Shown: one piece after another, positions 13,851 to 25,119 of the stretch
Layout: each line of letters opens with the position of its first letter
Position numbering within the stretch: the first letter of the stretch is position 1
Origin: Phaeosaccion multiseriatum
Lineage: Eukaryota; Ochrophyta, other classes
Assembly (NCBI GenBank): GCA_965112735.1
Contig: OZ218951.1
Span: 3,100,001 to 3,164,000, forward strand
Length of the DNA: 64,000 nucleotides
Direction of reading: 5' to 3'
The notes under the pieces: generated by a model
The model's input: the letters and a program-made list of their open reading frames with translations, nothing else
Told to the model about the DNA's origin: nothing
Databases searched by the model: none
Program-made: the position numbers and the translations under genes

Positions 13851-16800
13851 GTCATGGTGCTTGCTGTCTTGTGCCTGTGGCTGGTTTTGTCCATCTCTTG
13901 TCGCTCCATCGAACCCACCCGCCTCTCTCCCCTCTCTCTCTCTCATCACGCTGCCTCTACTCCGTCCCCTCCCTCCTCCCCTCCCTCCAGCCCATCCAAC
14001 CGCGAGGAGGGCCAGCTGAGGGTGGCACAGGTGGTATTCAAGCGGCTCTTCGATCTGCCCCGTCTTGAGGAAGAGGCCGCGGCCGCTGCCGGAGACAAGG
14101 CTCCTTCTTCCACAGACAGTAAAGCATCTAAAGCATCAGCATCAGCCTCAGCGTCTGCTGCTGACAAGTCGGCACCACCGCCTGAGGTGCCCTTGCTGCG
14201 CGTGGAGACGCACGCAGCGGTGCTGCAGTTGGTGCTCCGTGACCTTCAGAAGGTCTCCAAGGAAGGTGAGGGGCAAAGCGAGAAGGCGACAGTAGGCTTA
14301 TGCACGAGGCTGGAGTGGGCTGGGCCTCCAATTCCCGCCCTGTTTTGTTGCCTTTCTTCCCTTTGCTGTCGCTGTGCTGCTTTGTTGTTTTGTCATGTGT
14401 CCTTTACGTGTGTCTCACGGTCTCTCTCTCTCTCTTTCTGTCTCTCTCCCGCTCTCTACTGCCCCATCCCACCGCCCAACACCCACACACACACCCACAC
14501 ACCCACATACACACGCAAGGCGTCATCACTCGCTGGTACACGTCCCTCCCTTACACTTGCGTCAACTCGGAGGCGGCCAAGAATGTACACATTGGTGCCC
14601 TCAACATGTTGACACGCACCAAGATGATCAAGCTCAGCGACCTTGACCTCACCATCTCGCGCCACATCACCGCCTCCAACACCGCAGCCACTACCGCTGC
14701 TGCTGCTGCTGCTGGTGCTGCTGCTGGTGCTGCTGCTAATTCTGCTGCTTCTGCTGCTGCCCGAGGGGGCCGCAACACTGCTGCTAGTGCTAATGCCACC
14801 AGTGGTGCCAGTGGAGAGGCTTCCTCACAGCCGCATTGGTGGGCGGACATTGCCATCCAGCTTGTGCGCAATTGCGTCTTCGACCCCAGTGTGGTTGGGG
14901 GCGGTCCTCAGCAGGCCCTACACAGCGACCCCAAGCTCGTGATTAAGGAGTTTGCGCACATTCTCGAGGTGCTCTCGCGAGGGGATGTCGGAGGTGGCAG
15001 TGGGGCTGAGACGGGAGGAGGAGGAGCGGCCAAGTCGCCGATGAGGATCGAGGTGCGTGTGTTGATAAGAGGAGAATGAAGGGGGAAAGTGAGTGAGTTT
15101 GGCTTGGCTTGGGCTTGGTTTTATTTTGCTTGTTTGTTTGTTGGCTTTACGTACTGTACTCTTAATTCTGTCCCTCCCCCTCCCTTCCGTCCCTCCCTCC
15201 CTCCCTCCCTCCCTCCCTCCCTCCGAAACTCTCACCTCTCTCTTCTCCCGTAGGTGGAGGATCTGATGAACGACTTACGAAGCATCGTGGCCGCAGCAAC
15301 AACCGCAGCCACGGAGGGGCCCTCGGCGGGGGGGTCAAGTAGCCCAGCCGTAGCAGGCGCCTTGGGAGGAGTTGTAGGCGGAGCAGGCGGAGCAGGAGAG
15401 GGCAGTGGTCTCTCCTCTGGTGATCAGGCTTCTTCCGGAGGCGGGGGTGCCGCTTCAGCAGCTCTTACAGCAGCAGGGAGCGGGGCAGCAGGATCGAATT
15501 GGGGCACACGCGAGCAAGTGACTCATCTTCTCGAGTACTGGCTGCGTCTCAGCAGCGAGCGCGGGCCCGGGTACAGCGGCCCGGGAAGTGCGGCGGCGGC
15601 GGGGGGTGTGGCCGGCGGGGGAGGGGTGGACAAGGCCTTCGTGCCTTACTTGCAACTCCTGCAGCAGCACGGAGCCACGACCAGCGACGAGTCCACAGAG
15701 CGATTCCTGCGCATTGCCACCGACCTTGTTGTAGAGGCCTGCCTCAAGACGGCAAGGAAGCCGGCGGGGGCTGCGGCGGATGGCAGCAAAGCGGGTAGTG
15801 CGGCTGCTGCCGGTGCTACCCCCGACGGATCCGAGAGCCCTGGGACTCAAGCGACTGGTGCTGCGGCTGCGGCTGCTGCTGGTGCTGGAGCGGCGGCAGG
15901 AGGAGGAGGAGGGGCGACGGTCCTCACGTACACGGTGGTGGACTCGTTCTGCCGCCTGCTTGTGCTGCTCGTCAAGGCCGCGGGGCAGGGCGGGGATGCC
16001 AATGGATGGGCGGGCATGCTCAACAAGGTATGTTTTGGTTATATAGCCACTAACTTAACCCCCTTCCCTTTCCGTAACGATCCTTACTCTTGCACCCTAA
16101 CTGTCCTGACCACTTTGTCCTTCACGTCCTTCTTCCGAAGTTTTATTATTTTTCCTTACTCGTCTTACCTACTAAACACCTTGGCGTTGACAACACACCC
16201 ACCTTTGTCCTTAACGTTCCTCATCATCCATAACACGTATGTAACCAACCGTAACTCTCTCTTACGTACGATACGCCTTGACATGGGGGACAACACACAG
16301 GTGCTGGGCACGACCGTCCGTATGGTACTGCTTGACATTGAGGTTCGACGTAACGCCAACGCCGTGTTCGATCAGAGGCCGTACTTCCGCATCCTGCTGT
16401 GGCTCCTGCAGGACCTCACCGGCACGGACCGCGCTGCAGAGAGCGCCAATGTTCAGGTGGGTTGTGGGGTGCACGTGTGTGTGTGGTGGGGGTGGGTTGT
16501 ATGCGTGGTTGTATGCGTGGGTAAAATTAAGGGTCCTTTCCTTTGGGTGCTGCTTACTTAATTACCTTGTCGCCCCCCCCCCCCCCCCCCCCCCACACAC
16601 ACACGAACAGGTTCTGGCAGCCTTCGCGAGCGCTCTCCACGCCTTGCAACCTGCCAACGCCGCGGGCTTTGCCTTCGCCTGGCTCGAGCTCGTGTCGCAC
16701 CGCCGTTTCATGCCCGTGCTGCTCATGGCCAGGGACAAGAAGGGATGGCCACTGATGCACCGTCTCTTGATTGACCTTGTCGGCTTCATGCAGCCCTTCC

Positions 16801-18582
16801 TGAGGAGGGCACAGTTGGTGGAGCCTGTCCGCCGGCTGTACAGGGGCATGCTGCGTGTGCTGCTGGTGCTGCTGCACGACTTCCCCGAGTTTTTGGCGGA
16901 GTTTCACTTGTCCTTCTGTGACGTGATTCCGCCCTCGTGCATTCAGTTGAGGAACCTCGTGCTGTCGGCGTTCCCACGCAGCATGCGCCTGCCGGACCCA
17001 TTTACACCCAATCTGAAGGTGGATCTTCTACCCGAGATCAGCCAACCCCCCGTGATCCTCAGCAAATACACGTTGGCCCTGCAGGAGGGCACGCTGAGGG
17101 TGGAGCTGGACAAGTACATTGGCAGCAGGCAGCCCAGTGCGTTCCTCAACACGCTGCCCAACAGGCTTAGAGCGACCACCCCGCAGGTGGGGGAGGAAGG
17201 GAGGGAGGGAGGGAAGGAAGGAAGGAGGGGAAGGGTGGCAAGGATCGGGGTGGGGTTAATCAGTCATGCATGAATCTTGAAAGAGCAGGAAGGCCAAGCA
17301 AAGCAAAGCGAAGCAAATGAGTTTCAGTCCCCAACCAAAAGCCACGGACTGACGAACCCCATTGACCGCATGCCATCCCCATCCACAACCATCCCCTGCC
17401 ATCCCCAGGACTCCGGGGTGACATACAACGTGCCTCTCATCAACTCGCTCGTGGTGCACGTGGGGGCCCAGGCCATCATCCAGGTAAGCGTATGGGGTAC
17501 AGGTCCTCCTCCTCCTCCTCCTCCTCCTCCTCCTCCTCCTCCTCCTCGTCCTCCTCCTCGTCCTCCTCCTCCTCCTCCCCCCCCTCCTCCTCCTCCTTCT
17601 CCTCCTCCCCCTCCTCCTCCTCCTCCTCCTCCTCCTCCTCCTTCTCCTCCTCCTCCTCCTCCCGCCTCCGCCCTCCTCATACGCCTCTAACAAAAACAAC
17701 TAAATTCCCTTGTACCTTCTCCACCCCCTACCCCACCGCACTACACCTCACAGCTGCAGAACAAGAGCGCCAACATCACGCACTCGGCCCCCATGGACAT
17801 CTTTCAGCACCTCGTCACCAAGCTCGACCCCGAGGGGCGCTACTTCCTGCTCAACGCAGTCGCCAACCAGTTGCGCTATCCGAACAACCACACGCACTAC
17901 TTCTCGTGTGTGCTGCTCTACCTCTTCTCGGAGGCCCACTCAGAGATGGTGCGTGAGTGCGTGCGTGTGGTACCATGCTAGAGCGGTACTCACTGGTCGG
18001 TTGTGTGTGTGTCTTTTCGTTTGCAACTCTCTCTCTCCATCTGTCTGCCCCTCTGTGTGTGTATGTGCATGTTTCTACCCTCCCTGCCCTCCTCTCTCTC
18101 TCTCTCTCTCACCCCCCCCCCCCCTCCCCACCCTTCTCTCTCGCACCATTCACTCAATCACTCACTTACCCACCCACTCACTCACTCAACTCCACCCCCA
18201 TCTCATACTCACCCAATCCAATCAATCAATCAATCAATCCAACGAAAATCACCAACAGGTGAAGGAGCAGATTACCCGCATCTTGCTGGAGAGGCTGATT
18301 GTCCACCGACCGCACCCCTGGGGCCTGCTCATCAGCTTCATTGAGCTCATCAAGAACCCTCGCTACGCCTTCTGGGAGCACTCCTTCACGCACTGCGCCC
18401 CCGAGCTGGAGAGGGTATTTGAGAGCGTTTCACGCAGCTGCATGACCCCGGCGGGTGGTCACGGCACCGGCGACGGCGAGGGAGGAGGTGGTGGCGGCGG
18501 TGGTGGCAGCGGCGGCGGTGGAGCGGGAGGGGGAGGAGGAGGGGGAGGGGGGGGAGCAGGCGTGGGTGCCACGGCGACGTAA
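4449..18582 (+). CDS. NOT1: CCR4-NOT transcription complex subunit 1 (NOT1 scaffold)
   Basis: The model has 21 exons: join(4449..4541,4817..4951,5256..6191,6352..6500,6841..6996,7294..7555,7874..8845,9002..9264,9439..10750,10974..12182,12471..12710,12959..13340,13515..13809,13991..14265,14520..15052,15254..16027,16301..16456,16611..17186,17409..17483,17754..17948,18259..18582). It encodes 3103 residues; human CNOT1 has about 2376. The cytoplasmic scaffold carries the CAF1/CCR4 deadenylase and NOT2/3. The N-terminal helices include [10 protein letters not shown]. Exon 8 (about 902-988) carries [15 protein letters not shown] of the NOT1 HEAT/TTP-binding region. Exon 10 (from about 1427) starts the CAF1-binding MIF4G domain ([17 protein letters not shown]). 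Exons 10-12 end with the CAF40/DUF3819 region. Exons 17-21 (2663-3103) are the highly conserved NOT1 C-terminal domain ([31 protein letters not shown]). The extra length is Gly/Ala/Ser/Asn/Gln low complexity, mostly in exons 3, 7, 9, 10, 15 and 16. The ATG at 4449 needs no upstream exon. Confidence 0.95.
5383..5430 (+). repeat. Coding AAC tract (poly-Asn) in NOT1 exon 3
   Basis: The tract is a near-pure (AAC)n that translates to Asn with single Ser and Thr interruptions. It sits inside the NOT1 N-terminal helical region. Confidence 0.8.
9841..9900 (+). repeat. Coding CAG tract (poly-Gln) in NOT1 exon 9
   Basis: This is a (CAG)n run with GGGCAG interruptions, translated as Gln with Gly. It lies in the disordered linker between the HEAT and MIF4G parts of NOT1. 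Confidence 0.8.
17504..17675 (+). repeat. (CCT)n tract in NOT1 intron 19
   Basis: A polypyrimidine CCT repeat with CGT, CTT and CCC interruptions fills most of the intron between 17483 and 17754. Confidence 0.9.
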
Positions 18583-19640
18583 GCCATTGACCGGATGAAG
18601 CAAGCGGTGGGAAGCGGCGAGCAGTGCGGAGCAGTGCGAGGGGAGGGGAGGGGAGGGGAGGGGAGAGGGGGTGGTGTGCTCAGCTAGCCAAGCCCCCCAA
18701 CCCCCCTTCTCTCTCTCTCTCTCTCTCTCTCACTCGGTCTCTACTCTGTTGTTGGGGTAAGAGAGTGAGAGACAGAGTGTGGAGCACATGTGTGTGTTTG
18801 TTGCGTCCGGAGAGTGAGCCTTTGCGTCCTGTGCGGTCCGGCACAGTCGTTGACGCTTTTTGGGTGATCGTTGGCCATTGCCATTGCCATTGCCATTGGC
18901 AGGGAGGGAGGGGCCTTCGGCACGAGGGGGGGGGGGCACGCTGCGTGTGATGTACGTGTACGATTTGAGGGTAGCGGTGCGTTTTGGGGTTTAAACGGGA
19001 GGGGTGTGGGGGGTGGGGCGGGGGGGGGGGTGGTTTAGCATCGCAGTCCAAAGGAAGGGTATCGAGGCGTGATGAGTAGCAGTATGCGCTACCGTTACCC
19101 TTTGTTGTTGGTGAGAAGACAGAGTAACGCTTCCTTCCATACGGATGAGAAGAGCAGGACAGGCCAGGCCAGGCCAATGTGGCTCTGCGAGAAGGGCAAA
19201 GGCCAAGGGGGGTATGGGGGGGTATAATAAGAGTGTAAGATTGGGTATATACATTCATGTTGTGTGTGTGTGTGTATGGGGGGGGGGGGGTTAGGGCTTT
19301 TAGTGGAACAGTGCATGAGGTTGTTAGTGCGGGAAAGGGGGGGTAGCAAGAGGTGCTAATGCTATGGAAGCACCCCTGGCACTCTAGTTTTTGTTCGTTC
19401 GTTTGCTTGCGGAGGAGGCGACCGGCATGTACATGAATCCTTTAGTTTCGCGCTTTTAAAGCAAATCGCATGCTAAAATAGACCCTTAAATACAGTGATA
19501 CGTGATGAGGAGTCTCTCTCTCTGTGTGTCTCTCTCTCCCTCTCTCTCCCTCCCTTGTTTGTCTGTCGCCGTTCCTGTGTGCTCTTGAGGCAGCGAATGC
19601 CTGCCTTGTTTGGTGTTCCCTCGAGGCGCTGGCTTGTAAT

Positions 19641-19719
19641 ATAGCCCCATGGGAGGACGGGGCTGATTCATCCCCTCCCTTTAGCCCCATGGGAGGACGG
19701 GGCTGATTCATCCCCTCCC
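19641..19719. repeat. Two-copy 40-bp tandem repeat with internal hairpin
   Basis: Two units starting TAGCCCCATGGGAGG at 19641 and 19681 match over 39 bases with a 40-bp period. Each contains an AGCCCC...GGGGCT inverted repeat that could form a short stem. Confidence 0.85.
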
Positions 19720-20356
19720 GTCCGAAGAACAAAAGTCTGAGCGCCCTCCATCCATCCAGAGGTGCGAATGCCTTTATCGAAGGATGTGAAATGCACTCAC
19801 GTGCGCGTGGTCCTCATCCAGCAGCAGGCACTCCCAGATTCACAGATTCACAGGGTCGCAATGCCCCTCCTCAGGCCTCTCCTCTTCTCCGGTGGCAGCA
19901 GCGGGGCGGGGGAAATCGGCAGACAGTATTGAGACTGAATGCACCGGTCTAATGATGGGCAGTAGCGTTCCCTTCCCCTTCAAGCTCGCAATGTGAGGTG
20001 GTCAACACCAGCAGTTGGTGGTGATGGCAGCAACGCCACGCGCGCCACTACCTTTGGGAGTACTCCTTTGCTCCTTACCCCCATATGCCATAAGGGCAGT
20101 GCCAGTTTAGGGCCAGCGTCAGGGTGCTTCCATCCAGAGCCGTCCACACACCACCCACCCCACAAATCTTTAGGCATACTCGGGGAGGTAGCTGGGCGGG
20201 TGGGGCCCCAGTCGCTCTTTTGTCGCTTTGACCCGGCCTTCTCCATTTCCGACCCACCCTATCGTTGAATAGCTTCGGCAGTGCGATTCCTCCCAGCAGC
20301 AGCAGCAGCACCACCACCACCACCACCACCACCACCAGCAGCAGAAGCAGCAGCAG

Positions 20357-20402
20357 CAGTTGGTGATACAGCAGCAGCAGCAGCAGTTGGTGATACGGCA
20401 GC
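20357..20402. repeat. Two tandem copies of the TTGGTGATAC motif in CAG tracts
   Basis: CAGTTGGTGATACAGC (20357) and CAGTTGGTGATACGGC (20384) lie 27 bp apart, separated by CAG units, in intergenic DNA. The same motif occurs in exons elsewhere in the window. Confidence 0.85.
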
Positions 20403-20616
20403 AGCTCCCTGGCGCTTAGCCCTGTCCTGCCCTCCCTGCCGCTTTCCATCTTCCTTTCCCACGCCTGCACAGCACGCAAGCTACACGGTACGCTCAGTCA
20501 CGCTATACCCCACTGACACATGCCGTGCTCAACACAAGCGAAGTATGCGCTGCATCCCACTCTCTCTCTCTCTCTCTCTCTCACTCTCTCACTCACTCAC
20601 TCACTCACTCACTCAC

Positions 20617-21309
20617 TCAGCTGTCCAAGCCTAGCAGCGTATGAGGGCGGTAGCAGCCCTTGCCCACGAAGGGCAGGCTCTCCACGTGCACTCCACTCCT
20701 CTGCAGGTCCTGCAGTTCCAGCTGCATTTGGTGGAGACGCGCTGTCTGCACATCAAGGGCCGCCTCAAACACCACCTGACCCAAGTCACAACCATGCATT
20801 GCCATCCATCCATCCATCCATCCATCCATCCATCCATCCAGCCATCGTACAGTACAGCACAGCACAGCACAAGGATAGCAGAGAAGAGCACACGTGGTAT
20901 CATGGACGGTACAGCATATAGGGCATCATGGTCAGCATCATGGCATCATACAGGCATCATGGTCAGCATCATGGCATCATACAGGCATCATGGTCAGCAT
21001 CATGGCATCATACAGGCATCATGGTCAGCATCATAACATCATACAAGCATCATGGTCAGCATCATAACATCATACAAGCATCATGGTCAGCATCATGGCA
21101 TCATACGGGCATCATGGTCAGCATCATGGCATCATACAGGCATCATGGTCAGCATCATGGCATCATACAGGCATCATGGTCAGCATCATGGCATCATACA
21201 GGCATCATGGTCAGCATCATGGCATCACACAGGCATCATGACCAAAGGGTGTGCCTGGAGGGGTAGGCGGAAGGAAGAATGGAACACAAAGGCGAGGAGG
21301 AGGGCAAGG

Positions 21310-21342
<33 letters not shown>

Positions 21343-22778
21343 CAAACTCACCGAGTCACCCGACTGCCGCACCACTTCCTTGGCGGTCTCAGTCCACACA
21401 CCGATGGGTCGGCAGGGCTTGAGGCGGCTTTTGCCTAATGGGGTGGCCTGGAGCTTGGTGGAGTAGAAGAAGAGGCAGAGGCTGTCTTCAAGGTGTTCTG
21501 TGATGCCGAACCAGAGATACTTGGATAGGCCCTTGGGAGGAGAGGGGGAGGGGTGGGTGGATGGTAGCGGATGGGAAGGAGGGAGGAGATGGGGCAGAGA
21601 GTATGTCAGGGAAGATAGGGGTGGAGCGGGGGCAGCGGCAGGGACAGACGCAGTGGCAAAGGAAGGGGAGAGCAATCAAGAAGGGCAGGACAGAGAGACA
21701 GACAGATAGACAGAGATACAGTGAGAAGAGAGAGAGAGAGAGAGGCAGAGAGAGAGAGACAGACAGAGAGAGACAGAGAGACACAGAGAGAAAGAGAGAC
21801 ATACAGACAGAGAGAAAGTCAAGAGGCAAAAGCACCACGTGAATTGTAGTGTCGGTAACATAGGCTCAGTCCCCCCCCCCACCTTACACACACCCCTCCT
21901 ACCCCCCGCTCCACCCCCCCCCCGCCCTCTGCTCGTTCCATCCCCCCCTACCCCCTTCACCTACCCCCTTCACCTACCTGCACTGTCGCGGCATAGCACT
22001 CTGCTGCCCTCTCCCTCCCCATGCACACATCCCTCTCCGTCTCCCCTAACACCACCGTGGCCAAAATGTTGGACGTGAATTTGGTGTGAAAGGGATGCGC
22101 CACATAGACATCGGTGTCTGCGCAAAAGGATGCGTAACCGTCGGCGTTACAGAACGGGTCCCGCTTGCACATATTCACTTTGGAGGCGCGTGCCTTGGCC
22201 TTGCGAGCGGCCACGTAGGAGAGAGGCACGGCGCATTTGTCGGCGATGACCTCGCCTCGCTCGCGGGCTTCGCTGAGGTACGCGTGTCGGCTTGGTTCAA
22301 TGGCGCAGATCCACTCGTAGAAGTTTGAGGCAACGAGGCTGAGGGGGTCCCGGAGGAGGGTGATCTGTTTATGGGGGGGGGGGGGGAGGGGAGGGGAGGG
22401 GAGGAGGGAGAGGAGGTGTCGAGGGTGCGGCAGTCAGTCAACGGATGGCAGTAGACGTATGGCAGCAAACGGATGGGAGGAAATGGAACGCAGCCAGATA
22501 GGGGTGGGATGGGGGCAGAGGAGGAGGAGGTGGGAAGGGGTGAGGGACATGTGATCAAGGTCGGGTGGGAAGGGAAGGGAATAGAAGCGCAGACAGAGAA
22601 GGGTTGAAGGGCACCGCAAGTGAGGTGTAGGAAGGTCGCAGCAGCAGCCGCTGCCCTCTACCTTTACTCCCCTCCTCCTTCAAAGGGCGTGAGGGGCGGT
22701 AGGAGAGGCCCCCAAAACACGCCCACACGTACGCACGCACATTCACAAACACTCGCGCACAAACACACACGCATATTT

Positions 22779-22839
<61 letters not shown>

Positions 22840-22975
22840 TCCTGACCAGGCCTGGTCTGTCTTACTGTAGGGCATTTGTCCCTCTCATCGTAGACAAGAG
22901 GTAGAGCCGACAGCACGGGTCTCTCTCACTACATGTAGATGGAGAGAGAGAGAGAGAGAGACCCAATGGTACTGC

Positions 22976-23069
<94 letters not shown>

Positions 23070-23107
23070 ACTACATGTAGATGGAGAGAGAGACCCAATG
23101 GTACTGC

Positions 23108-23164
<57 letters not shown>

Positions 23165-23233
23165 CTCTCACTACATGTAGATGGAGAGAGAGAGACCCAA
23201 TGGTACTGCTGTCTGTCTGTCTGTGTCTGTCTG

Positions 23234-23283
<50 letters not shown>

Positions 23284-23322
23284 ACTACATGTAGATGGGA
23301 GAGAGAGACCCAATGGTACTGC

Positions 23323-23386
<64 letters not shown>

Positions 23387-23595
23387 AGTCAGTCAGTCAG
23401 TCAGTGTGTCTGTGTGTCTGTCTGCCTATCTGTCCGTCTGTCTGTCTGCCTGCCTGTCTGTGACTCACGTGTCCAATGTCGAGGTTGTCAGGAGGCTGAG
23501 CTACCTTGGTCCATGCTTTGAGCTGAGTGTGCGAATAAGCGACCTGAGAGAGAGGGAGAGAGAGAGGGAGAGAGAGAGGGAGAGCGAGATAGAGA

Positions 23596-23636
<41 letters not shown>

Positions 23637-24785
23637 GGAGGGAGAGAGAGAGAGAGGGAGGGCGAGATAGAGAGAGAGAGAGAGTGAGAGAGAGAACCGA
23701 TGGGTTGATGGGTTAATGGGGTGATGGGGTGATGGGGTGGGGCGCATGGATGGGGGTTGGGCGGGGGGGCAGAGGAGGTGACCATTCATTCTATTGCCGC
23801 CCAGCAACGTCCTCTTTTGTGTCTCGTTTCGTAGTGTACACAAGAGAAGGTGCTGCAATACACTGGGGCATAAGCAGTGACGCTGTTCGTAGTGGAGGTA
23901 GTAGCAGCAGCAGCAACCCAGAGAAGGGGACTGCTCGGCAAAAGACAGGCCTCCCCTCAGACTTGTGACAAAGCTCAAAGCATCCGCACTCCATGTAGCC
24001 AGACCCTACCTCCTCTCACTCGCAATATACAATGGGAGGAGGGAGAACACCACCAACTACACGCCAAGATTGATACACTGCCTATTGAGAGCTGCTATGC
24101 TCAATCATTTCCCTCCACCCTCCTCCTCCTTTGACACTTACTCACGACGCACCTTCATGCCGTCCCAAAAGTGTTCCCCGAGGGTCGCCTGCATGGATTG
24201 GGCTTGCTCCTTGTCCCAAAAGCCTGACGCGCGGGAGCCAGGGGTCACTCCCCCAGGGAGAACTTTCTCCAGCATGAAGGAAAATGAAGTGCCTCCTGTT
24301 TGGTTTGTTTGTTTGGTTTGCACGTGAGTTGAGTTGCCAGGATCATGCCCAGAGCAGGCACACCACCCCTACCACACGCGAATATGATAACGTCGAAGGT
24401 ACAGGCCAAGCGGGAGAAGAGAAGAGAGGAGGGAAGGAGGAATCTGAGAGGCGGAGAGGCGGAGAGGGGAGGAGGGGACCACCACCCCCCCCCTTCTCCT
24501 TCCCGAACCCATGCACCGACCTGTCTTCATGGGGTGAAAGAAGTAGAGGTAGTTGCCTGGCTCCGACACGTTGAAGTGCGGCACCACGGCAACCTCTGGG
24601 TCCATCGCGGTGCGATAGGCAGCCAGAGGAGCGGGTGGGGGTGCTACACTCACTCCGGCATCTCCCTCTCTCCGTCCGCTGCTGCTGCTGCTGCCGCTGC
24701 CGCCACTGTACCAGGCTCGTCGCAAAAGCAGAAAACCCAGGGCTGCCAAGCACCAGGTAAGTACTCGGCTCGTTCTCATAGCCAT
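20617..24785 (-). CDS. HS2ST-like PAPS-dependent sulfotransferase, type II membrane protein
   Basis: The model is complement(join(20617..20775,21352..21531,21978..22364,22866..22922,23469..23543,24153..24295,24521..24785)), 421 residues. A signal anchor lies near residues 8-21 ([14 protein letters not shown]), implying a Golgi-lumenal enzyme. The 5'-phosphosulfate loop is HPMKTGGTSF (residues 84-93, Lys87), with the GG split by intron 1. The 3'-phosphate site is [17 protein letters not shown] (Arg185, Ser193). Near residue 317 comes [15 protein letters not shown], matching the GVTEELEDF segment of heparan sulfate 2-O-sulfotransferase. The C terminus has [16 protein letters not shown], like the last helix of the family. 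Sulfation of a surface or wall polysaccharide is an inference. The 57-bp exon 22866..22922 has the weakest acceptor: it lies next to a repeat whose units copy the acceptor region. Introns hold large minisatellites. Confidence 0.85.
20807..20840. repeat. (CATC)n tract in sulfotransferase intron
   Basis: About eight CATC units lie just upstream (coding sense) of the last exon of the sulfotransferase gene. Confidence 0.85.
20926..21244. repeat. 31-bp minisatellite in sulfotransferase intron 6
   Basis: About ten units of 31 bp have the core GCATCATGGTCAGCATCATG and then GCATCATACAG. Variants include CATAACATCATACAAG in two adjacent units. The array lies wholly within the intron 21351..20776. Because 31 is not a multiple of three, its open frames are artefacts. 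Confidence 0.95.
21305..21341. repeat. (AAGC)n tract
   Basis: A tetranucleotide AAGC array lies a few bases downstream (coding sense) of the exon-6 donor of the sulfotransferase gene. Confidence 0.85.
22776..22835. repeat. (CA)n microsatellite
   Basis: An almost pure CA dinucleotide run lies in the sulfotransferase intron 22865..22365. Confidence 0.95.
22921..23460. repeat. Composite satellite: (GTCT)n blocks separated by a conserved spacer with CTACATGTAG
   Basis: Blocks of (GTCT)n alternate with a roughly 45-bp spacer that reads CTCTCACTACATGTAG, then ATGGAGAGAGAG, then ACCCAATGGTACTGCT. The spacer recurs near 22925, 23068, 23165 and 23280. CTACATGTAG is palindromic. The array fills the sulfotransferase intron between exons 3 and 4, and its last spacer abuts the exon-4 acceptor. 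Confidence 0.9.
23546..23695. repeat. (AG)n-rich purine tract
   Basis: This is an AG/GGGAG tract on the plus strand. On the coding (minus) strand it is the polypyrimidine run of neighbouring introns and directly adjoins the exon-3 acceptor at 23544. Confidence 0.9.
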
Positions 24786-25119
24786 GGAGGAGATGGGGAG
24801 GAGAGAACAAAAGAAGAGATTGGCGGTTCACATTTCGATCTCGACTTCTCATGTCGAGACCTGAAGAAAAGGGTCGGCCGAAAAGGCGCCAAAACACATC
24901 CTTTTTTTCTTTAGACCCCTTCCTGCTCAAAATTGCTACTCAAGGCAGGCAGAGGCTATACTTAACGTGCAAAGGTAGGCACACAGCGGAGGGCCACGCG
25001 AGACGAGAACGAGGCCTGGCAGATCAAGCAGAGGAGAGTGAACAAACTTCAATTGCTGAGGCGTTGATCAAGCAGCAACGGTAACTAGCTTATGATCGAC
25101 CGATTATGATGCTCCAGAC
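24786..25119. promoter_or_regulatory. Divergent promoter region, sulfotransferase / AP2-like gene
   Basis: These 334 bp separate the start codons of two divergent genes. A T-rich run is visible at about 24901-24913. I see no confident TATA box or known operator. Confidence 0.4.

Larger units (their letters stand above)
18583..20616. other. Spacer between convergent NOT1 and sulfotransferase
   Basis: This is the 3' flank of NOT1 and of the oppositely oriented sulfotransferase gene. It contains a CCATTG hexamer repeat near 18876, an exact 39-bp repeat in tandem at 19641-19719, and a CAG/CCA-rich block at 20295-20405 with two copies of the TTGGTGATAC motif. I see no gene. Confidence 0.5.

Noticed and set aside
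20928-21438. [17 protein letters not shown] open frames
   Set aside because: They come from the 31-bp minisatellite in an intron. A 31-bp period cycles through all frames, so openness carries no information.
22960-23400. Regular repeat with spacers, CRISPR-like at first sight
   Set aside because: The spacers are identical, the repeats are tetranucleotide arrays, and the DNA is eukaryotic and intronic.
22929-23687. Cys-Leu-Ser-Val and Asp-Arg-Gln-Thr open frames
   Set aside because: They translate the GTCT/AGAC arrays on both strands.
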